Below, one piece after another: positions 8,165 through 14,766 of a DNA stretch of 33,535 bases. Position numbers and translations under genes: made by a program. The notes beneath the pieces are model-generated. The model saw only the letters and a list, made by a program, of their open reading frames with translations. It was not told where the DNA came from and did not search any database. Source of the stretch: Pseudomonadota bacterium (lineage in GTDB: Bacteria; Pseudomonadota; Alphaproteobacteria; Rhizobiales; Xanthobacteraceae); the NCBI GenBank assembly GCA_021811945.1, contig JAKAPE010000015.1, positions 1 to 33,535 on the forward strand. Reading direction: 5' to 3'. Each line of letters starts with the position of its first letter. Within the stretch, counting starts at the first letter, position 1.

Positions 8165-9175
8165 TCAATACGTGCGCGCAATACAAAAATCGACGGTTTC
8201 GGCGAGGGCAGTCTTCATCCTTGAATCAGGAAAGAGGGCGAGCGCGTCGCGAGCGATAGCGCCGTAATGATGGGCGCGGCCTATCGTGTCCTCGATCGCG
8301 CGGTGTTTGACCATGAGACCGATGGCGTGCTCGAGATCGGCCGTCGTCGCCTCGCCGCGTTCGAGCGTGCGCCGCCAAAACTCCCGCTCGGCGTCGCCGC
8401 CGCGGCGGAAAGCAAGCACTACCGGCAGGGTGATCTTGCCTTCGCGGAAATCGTCGCCGAGGTTCTTGCCAAGCTTGGCCGCGACGCCGCCGTAATCGAG
8501 CGCGTCGTCAACGAGCTGGAAGGTGATGCCGAGATTCATGCCGAAGGAGCGGCACGCGGCCTGCTCGTCGCGCTGGCGCGCCGACAGCACCGGTCCGACT
8601 TCGCAGGCGGCAGCGAACAGTTCGGCGGTCTTGGCGCGGATGACCGCGATATATTCGTCCTCGGTCGTCGCCGTATTCTTAGCCGCGGCAAGCTGCATGA
8701 CCTCGCCCTCGGCGATCACCGCCGCGGCCGCCGAAAGGATTTCCAGCGCCTTGAGGCTGCCAACCTCGACCATCATCTTGAACGCCTGGCCGAGGAGGAA
8801 ATCGCCGACCAGCACGCTCGCCTCATTTCCCCATAGCATCCGCGCGGCGAGCCGCCCGCGGCGCAGCTCGCTCTCGTCGACCACGTCGTCATGCAAAAGC
8901 GTTGCGGTATGCATGAACTCGACGGCCGCGGCGAGCTTGATATGGCCGTCCCCGGCATAGCCGGTGAGCCGCGCCAAAGCGAGCGTGAGCATGGGCCGCA
9001 GCCGCTTGCCACCGGAATTGATGAGATGGTTGGCGACCTCCGGGATCATCGCCACGTCGGAACCGGTGCGCGAAAGGATGACGCCGTTAACGCGTTCCAT
9101 GTCGCCGGTAACAAGGTCGAGCAACGGGTCGATCGACGGCTCACCGCGGCTCTCGAACGGGACGACGACGGCCAC
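8165..9175 (-). CDS. ispB: Long-chain trans-polyprenyl diphosphate synthase (octaprenyl/decaprenyl type)
   Basis: This enzyme extends FPP/GPP with isopentenyl units to make the ubiquinone side chain. Both aspartate-rich motifs are intact: LLHDDVVDE (Asp96, 97, 100) and FQLVDDALDYGG (Asp223, 224, 227), with GGKRLRPML for substrate binding. At 336 residues it fits the IspB/DdsA group; product chain length (C50 is typical in this order) cannot be read from the sequence. The start is a GTG at 9175 with GGAGAAG upstream. It lies convergent with ispE and divergent from the glycosyltransferase; the 182-bp divergent gap holds nothing I recognise. Confidence 0.93.
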   Translation of the reverse strand: MAVVVPFESRGEPSIDPLLDLVTGDMERVNGVILSRTGSDVAMIPEVANHLINSGGKRLRPMLTLALARLTGYAGDGHIKLAAAVEFMHTATLLHDDVVDESELRRGRLAARMLWGNEASVLVGDFLLGQAFKMMVEVGSLKALEILSAAAAVIAEGEVMQLAAAKNTATTEDEYIAVIRAKTAELFAAACEVGPVLSARQRDEQAACRSFGMNLGITFQLVDDALDYGGVAAKLGKNLGDDFREGKITLPVVLAFRRGGDAEREFWRRTLERGEATTADLEHAIGLMVKHRAIEDTIGRAHHYGAIARDALALFPDSRMKTALAETVDFCIARTY

Positions 9176-9357
9176 TTAGGCTTCTCCAGGAGGACGCGGG
9201 AACATAGAAACGCTACCGCGAGGTGGCAAGTATGCTAGCGTCGCCGCCGGCGAAGGGAAGCCATCGAAGACACCGACGCACGTCCTGGATCGCATCGTCG
9301 CTTCGCCTTTCGCAAATGACCAGCGGATCACGCTATCGCCCGGGCGGCGCAGAGGAA

Positions 9358-10335
9358 ATGTCAAGCGACGAGAACCTTACCGAGAGCACCTCTATAACCC
9401 GATACCAGGTAGCAGTTCTGGTGCCGTGCTACAACGAGGAACGCGCCATTGCCAAGGTCGTCGCCGACTTCCGCGCGGCGCTGCCGCAGGCAGTCCTTTA
9501 CGTCTACGACAATAATTCGACCGACGGCACCGTCGAAGCCGCAAAAGCCGCCGGCGCCGTCGTTCGGAGCGAAACCCATCAAGGCAAGGGTTACGTGGTG
9601 CGGCGGATGTTCAATGACATCGAAGCGGACGTCTACGTGCTGGTCGATGGAGACGCGACCTACGACGCGCGGAGCGCGCCGGACATGGTGGCCAAGCTCA
9701 TCGAAGAGCGGCTCGACATGGTGGTCGCCGCCCGGGTTGATCGAGACCAGCGAGCTTATCGCCCCGGCCATCGCGCCGGCAATTGGCTTCTCACCGGCTT
9801 CGTCGCCCATACCTTCGGGCGTGCCTTCACCGACATCCTTTCCGGTTATCGGGTATTTTCGCGCCGCTTCGTGAAATCGTTCCCGATTCTCTCCGGCGGC
9901 TTCGAAATCGAGACCGAGCTGACCATACATGCGCTGGAGCTCGAGCTGCCGGTCGGTGAAGTGGCGACGCCGTATTACGTGCGGCCGCTCGGATCGGCCT
10001 CGAAGCTCTCGACCTGGAGCGACGGATTTCGCATTCTGTGGACTGTGCTCAAGCTCTACCGCGCCGAACGCCCGTTGTCGCTGTTCGGCTCCTTCGGTTG
10101 CGCGCTGGCGCTCGTCTCGATCGGCCTCGCCATCCCGATTTTCATCACCTATGCACAGCAAGGCTTGGTGCCGCGCCTACCGACGGCGGTCCTCGCCACC
10201 GGGCTGATGCTGCTCGCCTTCCTCTCAATGGCGTGCGGCCTGATCCTCGACACCGTCACGCGCGGTCGGCGCGAGCTCAAGCTCATCGCCTATCTTGCTT
10301 TGCGCGCGCCGGGCGAAGAGCGGCGCCGGAGCTAA
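9358..10335 (+). CDS. Family 2 glycosyltransferase with C-terminal membrane anchors
   Basis: A GT-A fold transferase related to polyprenyl-phosphate glycosyltransferases. Motifs: QVAVLVPCYNEERAIAKV (nucleotide-binding start), YDNNSTDGT, VLVDGDATYD (the DxD-type metal site) and FTDILSGYRVFSRRF. Two membrane helices follow near the C-terminus (LFGSFGCALALVSIGLAIPIF and VLATGLMLLAFLSMACGLIL), so it probably works at the inner membrane on a lipid-phosphate acceptor. The track ORF starts at 9223; the sequence before the ATG at 9358 is not conserved-looking, and AGAGGAA lies just before that ATG. An alternative ATG is at 9316. Sugar and acceptor are unknown. Confidence 0.87.
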   Translation: MSSDENLTESTSITRYQVAVLVPCYNEERAIAKVVADFRAALPQAVLYVYDNNSTDGTVEAAKAAGAVVRSETHQGKGYVVRRMFNDIEADVYVLVDGDATYDARSAPDMVAKLIEERLDMVVAARVDRDQRAYRPGHRAGNWLLTGFVAHTFGRAFTDILSGYRVFSRRFVKSFPILSGGFEIETELTIHALELELPVGEVATPYYVRPLGSASKLSTWSDGFRILWTVLKLYRAERPLSLFGSFGCALALVSIGLAIPIFITYAQQGLVPRLPTAVLATGLMLLAFLSMACGLILDTVTRGRRELKLIAYLALRAPGEERRRS

Positions 10336-10339
10336 AGCG

Positions 10340-10570
10340 TTGCGCGAACTTTGTCGCACCAACGATGCCGTGCTGATCTCGGCGATCGAAGCGCTGCTGA
10401 GAAGCGCGCAGATCGAGCACTTGGTCGTCGATCAGAATATGAGCGTGCTCGAAGGCTCAATCGGCATTTTCCCGCGCCGCGTCTTGGTGGACGGGGACGA
10501 CCTTGACGCCGCGCGCCGGCTTTTGAGCGAGGCCGGCTTCGGCAAGGAGCTGCGCCGGGATGGCGGCTGA
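10340..10570 (+). CDS. DUF2007 family small protein
   Basis: A 76-residue protein starting at a TTG (10340) with GGAG 9 nt upstream; the track's 10295 start lies inside the glycosyltransferase gene. The translation (LRELCRTNDAVLISAIEALLRSA, then QNMSVLEGSIGIFPRRVLV) is typical of DUF2007, annotated as putative signal-transducing proteins with a ferredoxin-like fold. The function is not established. It is followed after 9 nt by a TrmN6-like methyltransferase, a common pairing in this order. Confidence 0.85.
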   Translation: MRELCRTNDAVLISAIEALLRSAQIEHLVVDQNMSVLEGSIGIFPRRVLVDGDDLDAARRLLSEAGFGKELRRDGG

Positions 10571-10579
10571 AAGCGGCCA

Positions 10580-11422
10580 ATGAGCAAGGACATGACCGCC
10601 GAAATAAGCGAGGACGCCGTTCTCGACGGCCGGCTGGTGCTGCGCCAGCCGCGCCGCGGCCATCGCTTCGGCCACGATGCCGTCCTGCTGGCGGCGGCGG
10701 TTTCCGCCCGTGGCGGCGACCACGCCGTCGATCTTGGCGCCGGCGTCGGTGCGGCGGGACTAGCGCTCGCGCGCCGCGTCGAAGGCTTGGCCGTCACCTT
10801 GATCGACATCGACCCGGAACTCTGTCGGCTCGCCAGGGAGAACGCCGCGCGCAATGGCCTTGTTGCGCGGGTGCGCGCCGTTTGCCTCGATGTCGCCGCG
10901 TCCGCCGCCGCTTTCGCCGCCGCCGGCCTTGGCCCGGGCACAGCGGCGCAGATTTTGATGAATCCGCCGTTTAATCCGGCACGGCAGGGAATACCCTCGC
11001 CCGATCGCCGGCGTCGGCTAGCGCGTAGTGCCGCCGATGAGACGCTGCGGATGTGGGTCGGCGCGGCTGCGCGGCTTCTTCGCGGCCAGGGCACGTTGAC
11101 GATGATCTGCCGCGCCGACGCGCTCGACGTCGTGCTGGCGGCTTTCTCGGCGGAAAACCTCGGTGGAATCTCCCTGCTGCCGGTCTATGCCAAACCCGGC
11201 GCGCCGGCGATCCGCGTGCTGGCGCGCGCCGTGAAGGCGAGCCGGACGCCGCTGTCGTTGCTGCCGGGCTTCCTCCTCGCCGACGAAACCGGGAAGCCGA
11301 CGGCGCAAGCCGAAGGGGTCTTGCGCAGAGGCGCCATGTTGCCTCTGGCCGGGAACCGAAACGGCCGCGCCCAGCCGTTAGGCGGATCGGCCGGCCCAGC
11401 AAAAGCCGTTCCAGAGGATTAA
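10580..11422 (+). CDS. TrmN6-like (COG4123) N6-adenine methyltransferase
   Basis: A SAM-dependent Rossmann methyltransferase. The first glycine-rich motif is VDLGAGVGAAGLALARRV, followed by the acidic IDIDPELCRLARENAARNG, and the catalytic NPPF motif of N6-adenine/glutamine enzymes is ILMNPPFNPARQG. An N-terminal VLDGRLVLRQPRRGHRFGHDAVLLAA matches the COG4123 family, whose E. coli member modifies A37 of tRNA1(Val). A tRNA substrate is a family-based inference. The length is 280 residues. It sits in a tight plus-strand run from DUF2007 toward the S49 peptidase. Confidence 0.85.
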   Translation: MSKDMTAEISEDAVLDGRLVLRQPRRGHRFGHDAVLLAAAVSARGGDHAVDLGAGVGAAGLALARRVEGLAVTLIDIDPELCRLARENAARNGLVARVRAVCLDVAASAAAFAAAGLGPGTAAQILMNPPFNPARQGIPSPDRRRRLARSAADETLRMWVGAAARLLRGQGTLTMICRADALDVVLAAFSAENLGGISLLPVYAKPGAPAIRVLARAVKASRTPLSLLPGFLLADETGKPTAQAEGVLRRGAMLPLAGNRNGRAQPLGGSAGPAKAVPED

Positions 11423-11459
11423 CAAACGTTTACTTGAGCCGCATGGAGCCGCGCTTTAT

Positions 11460-12368
11460 GTGGATTTCATGAGCGAACCCCGGACGGACGAACGCGAGGG
11501 TGGCGCGTGGACGCGTGCGCTGGCGGCGCTGCGCGGGCTTGTTCCCGCGCGCTGGCGCGGCGACCGGGTGGTGGTGCCGGTCGTGCGGCTCAACGGTATC
11601 ATCGGCTTCTCCACGCCGCTCAAACCGGGCCTCACGCTCGCTGGGGTCGCGCGCACGCTCGAACGGGCCTTCGCGGTGCGCAAGGCCGCGGTCGTGGTGC
11701 TCGCCATCAACTCGCCCGGCGGTTCGCCGGTGCAGTCGCACCTGATCTTCCGCCGTATCCGTCAACTGGCGCAGGAAAAGAGGCGCCGAGTCATTGCATT
11801 CGTGGAGGACGCCGCCGCCTCCGGGGGCTACATGATCGCCTGCGCCGCCGACGAGATCATTGCCGATCCGCATTCGATCGTCGGCTCGATTGGCGTCGTC
11901 GGCGGCTCGTTCGGCTTCGACAGGTTCATCGCCAGGCTCGGCATCGAACGCCGGCTGTACACCTCCGGTGCTCACAAGGCCATGCTCGACCCGTTCCTGC
12001 CGGAAAATCCCGACGACGTCGAACGGCTGAAGAAGCTGCAACGAGAAATCCACGAGGATTTCATCTCACTGGTGAAGACGCGGCGCGGCGACAAGTTGGT
12101 CGGTTCCGAAGAAGACTTGTTTTCCGGCGAATATTGGACCGGGCGGCGGGCGCTCGACCTCGGCCTCGTCGATGCTGTCGGCGAATTGCGGGACACTTTG
12201 CGGGCGCGTTTCGGCGACAAGGTGGCCACGCCGCTCATCAGCGTCGAACGCCGATTGTTCGGACGGCGGGTTGCAGGCGTCGGCGGCGAGCCGATGCCGG
12301 CGAGCCTTGCCGAGGACATTATTTCGGCGCTCGAAGCTCGCGCGATGTGGGCGCGGTACGGACTCTGA
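11460..12368 (+). CDS. S49 family (SppA-like) peptidase
   Basis: A ClpP-fold serine peptidase with a Ser-Lys dyad, of the family that cleaves signal peptides or membrane-protein remnants. The nucleophile Ser121 lies in VEDAAASGGYMIACAADEI and the likely base Lys173 in SGAHKAMLDPF. Other family motifs are VVLAINSPGGSPVQS and IVGSIGVVGGSFGF. It is the short, single-domain form (302 residues) without a clear N-terminal anchor, common in Rhizobiales upstream of glyQ. The start is either the GTG at 11460 or the ATG at 11469; neither has a strong ribosome-binding site. Confidence 0.9.
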   Translation: MDFMSEPRTDEREGGAWTRALAALRGLVPARWRGDRVVVPVVRLNGIIGFSTPLKPGLTLAGVARTLERAFAVRKAAVVVLAINSPGGSPVQSHLIFRRIRQLAQEKRRRVIAFVEDAAASGGYMIACAADEIIADPHSIVGSIGVVGGSFGFDRFIARLGIERRLYTSGAHKAMLDPFLPENPDDVERLKKLQREIHEDFISLVKTRRGDKLVGSEEDLFSGEYWTGRRALDLGLVDAVGELRDTLRARFGDKVATPLISVERRLFGRRVAGVGGEPMPASLAEDIISALEARAMWARYGL

Positions 12369-12380
12369 CGGGAGGTTACG

Positions 12381-12575
12381 ATGTCGCAGGTACTGGCCGT
12401 CGCACTCGGGATGATGGGAGCTGCGGCCCTGGTACGCTGGTGCTTCAAGGAGATGGCGCGCGTGAACGCCGAACTCGATCACGTGCGCCAGCGATCTGCC
12501 GTTGAGCCGGTCGACCGCAATGCGTTGCCGACGCTCAAGCGCGACCCGGAAACCGGAGAGTACCGGCCCGGCTAG
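12381..12575 (+). CDS. Conserved small membrane-associated protein of unknown function
   Basis: A 64-residue ORF with a good ribosome-binding site (GGGAGG, 5-nt spacer before ATG) starting 12 nt after the peptidase stop. It has one N-terminal hydrophobic helix ([19 protein letters not shown]), a charged amphipathic stretch ([16 protein letters not shown]) and a tail [13 protein letters not shown]. The tail resembles a widespread short proteobacterial motif (L-x-x-DPxTGxYRP) seen in small proteins between the S49 peptidase and glyQ. Function unknown; probably a one-helix inner-membrane protein cotranscribed with the peptidase. Confidence 0.75.
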   Translation: MSQVLAVALGMMGAAALVRWCFKEMARVNAELDHVRQRSAVEPVDRNALPTLKRDPETGEYRPG

Positions 12576-12580
12576 TGTCC

Positions 12581-12635
12581 CGATTCCGAAGTTCGCATCA
12601 TATCGCGGCTCTCTCGTTTGCGAACTTCGGAATCG
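12581..12635. repeat. Perfect 17-bp inverted repeat upstream of glyQ
   Basis: CGATTCCGAAGTTCGCA and its exact reverse complement are separated by 21 nt. The element begins just after the small ORF stop and forms a strong hairpin in RNA. No T-tract follows. It may be a dispersed palindromic repeat or a leader element of glyQ. Confidence 0.75.
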
Positions 12636-12640
12636 CCGAG

Positions 12641-12671
12641 GCTTGCCGGCGAGACTTGACCGCCGGCAAGC
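12641..12671. repeat. Second perfect inverted repeat (10 bp) upstream of glyQ
   Basis: GCTTGCCGGC and GCCGGCAAGC flank an 11-nt loop. It lies 5 nt after the larger hairpin and ends 19 nt before the glyQ start, so if transcribed it would stack close to the ribosome-binding region. Confidence 0.7.
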
Positions 12672-12690
12672 CTTCCCGCAACAACGCCGC

Positions 12691-13665
12691 ATGAACGACG
12701 ATTTGCCGCGGCACATGCGTCCGGACCGCTCCTTTCAGGGGCTGATCCTGGCGTTGCAGCGGTATTGGGCCGATTGGGGTTGCGTCATCCTGCAGCCCTA
12801 CGACATGGAGGTCGGCGCCGGCACATTCCATCCGGCGACGACGCTGCGTTCGCTCGGGCCAAGACCGTGGAATGCAGCCTATGTGCAGCCCTCGCGGCGG
12901 CCCAAGGACGGCCGGTATGGGGAAAATCCCAACCGCTTGCAGCATTACTATCAGCTCCAGGTGATCCTGAAGCCGTCGCCGGACGATTTGCAGGAGCTTT
13001 ATCTCCAATCGCTCCGTGCCATCGGCATCGATCCAAAGCTTCACGACATCCGCTTCGTGGAGGACGACTGGGAGAGTCCGACGCTGGGCGCCTGGGGGCT
13101 CGGCTGGGAGTGCTGGTGCGACGGCATGGAGGTTTCGCAGTTCACCTATTTCCAGCAGGTTGCGGGTTTTGAATGCGCGCCGGTGTCCGGCGAATTGACC
13201 TACGGCCTCGAGCGCCTGGCAATGTACGTGCAGGGTGTGGAGAACGTCTTCGAACTCAACTTCAACGGCCGCGAGGGCGAAGAGAAGGTGACCTACGGCG
13301 ACATCTTCCTGCAGGCGGAACAGGAATATTCCCGACACAATTTCGAATATGCCGACACCGACATGCTGTTCGCGCAGTTCAAGATGGCCGAATCGGCGTG
13401 CCGAAAATATCTCGAAGCGGGCTGGAAGCCCCTTCCCTACCCTCCCCAGCATGCGGAAGGCGGCGAGGAGGTCGGCAACCGCGGCCGCCATCTGATGGTA
13501 CTGCCGGCCTATGACCAGTGCATCAAGGCCAGCCACATTTTCAATCTGCTCGATGCGCGCGGCGTGATCTCGGTGACCGAGCGGCAGAGCTACATCCTGC
13601 GAGTGCGCGAACTCGCCAAGGCCTGTGGCGAGGCGTGGCTCGCGACCGAAGGCGGCGGAGCATGA
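12691..13665 (+). CDS. glyQ: Glycyl-tRNA synthetase alpha subunit
   Basis: GlyQ is the catalytic class II subunit of the bacterial alpha2beta2 enzyme charging tRNA-Gly. Family sequence runs throughout: [18 protein letters not shown], the motif 2 region [31 protein letters not shown], and motif 3 [16 protein letters not shown]. The track ORF begins at 12502 inside the preceding small gene; the ATG at 12691 gives a 324-residue protein, within the usual range, with the ATG at 12715 as an alternative. The partner gene glyS begins about 1.1 kb downstream; two CDGSH/DUF559 genes separate the subunits, which are normally adjacent or nearly so. Confidence 0.96.
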   Translation: MNDDLPRHMRPDRSFQGLILALQRYWADWGCVILQPYDMEVGAGTFHPATTLRSLGPRPWNAAYVQPSRRPKDGRYGENPNRLQHYYQLQVILKPSPDDLQELYLQSLRAIGIDPKLHDIRFVEDDWESPTLGAWGLGWECWCDGMEVSQFTYFQQVAGFECAPVSGELTYGLERLAMYVQGVENVFELNFNGREGEEKVTYGDIFLQAEQEYSRHNFEYADTDMLFAQFKMAESACRKYLEAGWKPLPYPPQHAEGGEEVGNRGRHLMVLPAYDQCIKASHIFNLLDARGVISVTERQSYILRVRELAKACGEAWLATEGGGA

Positions 13666-13906
13666 AAGGTGCTCACTCGCCTGCGCGACAGCAGCCTCGA
13701 TCGTTTCGCCGTTAATGCTGACGGTTTCGGTCCGCAGCGGCAACCTCCGGCGCCAAAGGATCGCAGTGAGCCGCCCGCGCCTTCGGCCCTCATCAGGTCT
13801 CCGGTAAACCGCATGTGGTCTAGTGTCATCGACGTGCCTTCTTGTGGCGCTTGCCCGCCTGTGTACAAGCAGCCTTACATCCCCTGACGATTTTGGAGAG
13901 CTACTC

Positions 13907-14164
13907 ATGAACGAAATGCCTGAAATCGGCGGACGAGCGCCGATCACGATTGAGGTCGAGGCCGGCAAGAGCTACTGGTGGTGCGCCTGCGGCCGCTCGA
14001 AGTCGCAGCCGTTCTGCGACGGTTCCCATAAGGTCACCTCCTTCACGCCGATCGAATTCAAGCCGATGAAATCGGAACAGGTCTGGTTCTGCGCCTGCAA
14101 GCGCTCCGGCAAAAAGCCGCTGTGCGACGGCACACACAAGACACTGGCGGCACAGAACGGATAG
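13907..14164 (+). CDS. Two-motif CDGSH iron-sulfur protein
   Basis: An 85-residue protein starting at the ATG at 13907, preceded by TTGGAGAG. It has two complete CDGSH motifs, CACGRSKSQPFCDGSH and CACKRSGKKPLCDGTH, each supplying three Cys and one His for a labile 2Fe-2S cluster (mitoNEET/Miner2-type zf-CDGSH). Such proteins are linked to iron, redox or reactive-oxygen handling; a specific role is unknown. The 241 bp upstream (13666-13906) contain only weak, unconvincing ORFs on both strands. Confidence 0.92.
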   Translation: MNEMPEIGGRAPITIEVEAGKSYWWCACGRSKSQPFCDGSHKVTSFTPIEFKPMKSEQVWFCACKRSGKKPLCDGTHKTLAAQNG

Positions 14165-14197
14165 CAGCATGCGTATTCTCGCGGCGGCCATTGCTTG

Positions 14198-14261
14198 TCT
14201 TCACCCTCCCCTGGACGGGGAGGGTCGGACCGCCGAAAGGCGGTCCGGGGTGGGGTGACAG
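14198..14261. repeat. Left palindromic repeat bracketing the DUF559 gene
   Basis: The block contains two nested stem-loops: CCCTCCCC/GGGGAGGG and CGGACCGCC/GGCGGTCCG, ending GGGGTGGGGTGACA. It matches the reverse complement of the repeat at 14698-14760 in its outer parts (TTCACCCTCCCCTGGA and CCGGGGTGGGGTGAC). The inner stem differs in sequence but keeps its pairing, as expected for a structure under selection or copied by a hairpin-recognising enzyme. Confidence 0.8.
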
Positions 14262-14294
14262 CCTCGCCGCGTTTGCTGCGCCGGAGTGGCACGC

Positions 14295-14756
14295 ATGGCA
14301 CAAATGCCCATCGACAGGTTTCGCCGCGCAATCGCCCGTCGGCTGCGCACACGCGCCACTGAGACGGAGATGCTGCTGTGGAAACGCCTTCGTGACATCG
14401 AGACGGACGGAACGCATTTTCGCCGTCAAGTACCCATCGGGCCTTACGTAGCCGATTTCGCCTGCATGGCGGCGCGATTAGTGATTGAACTGGACGGCTC
14501 GCAACACGCCACCGAAGAGCAGAGAGCAAAGGACGCGCACCGTACACGCTGGCTCGAATCGGAAGGCTATCGCGTGCTCCGTTTTTGGAATAGCGATCTT
14601 GCTTATAACATGGATGGCGTGCTGGAGACCATATACGCGGCGCTTTATGGTTCGCGTGATTCCGAGACGCAATCCCTGAAGCACAATCGGCGGCAACGCC
14701 GTCACCCCACCCCGGCGCGCTTCGCGCGCCGACCCTCCCCCTCCAGGGGAGGGTGA
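14295..14756 (+). CDS. DUF559 (Vsr-like) endonuclease-domain protein
   Basis: The family has a Vsr/PD-(D/E)XK-like nuclease fold. Motifs: [18 protein letters not shown] at the N-terminus, [30 protein letters not shown] (the candidate catalytic Glu/Asp/His set), and [26 protein letters not shown]. The core is complete for the family. Start options are GTG 14286, ATG 14295 and ATG 14304; none has a clear ribosome-binding site. The last ~19 residues ([19 protein letters not shown]) are encoded by the flanking palindromic repeat and are probably not part of the fold. The gene and its two inverted repeats sit between the CDGSH gene and glyS like a cassette. No enzymatic activity has been proven for most DUF559 members, to my knowledge. 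Confidence 0.85.
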   Translation: MAQMPIDRFRRAIARRLRTRATETEMLLWKRLRDIETDGTHFRRQVPIGPYVADFACMAARLVIELDGSQHATEEQRAKDAHRTRWLESEGYRVLRFWNSDLAYNMDGVLETIYAALYGSRDSETQSLKHNRRQRRHPTPARFARRPSPSRGG

Positions 14757-14760
14757 AAGA
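14698..14760. repeat. Right palindromic repeat bracketing the DUF559 gene
   Basis: An inverted copy of the 14198-14261 repeat: GTCACCCCACCCCGG, inner stem GGCGCGC/GCGCGCC, then CCCTCCCC/GGGGAGGG and GTGAAAGA. It overlaps the 3' end and stop of the DUF559 gene and ends 6 bp before the glyS start, so it would also sit in the glyS leader. Confidence 0.8.
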
Positions 14761-14766
14761 CCGAAC

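Noticed and set aside
12598-13968. 456-residue minus-strand ORF opposite glyQ
   Set aside because: Mostly antisense of glyQ. The part in the glyQ-CDGSH gap has no family resemblance and no start signal.
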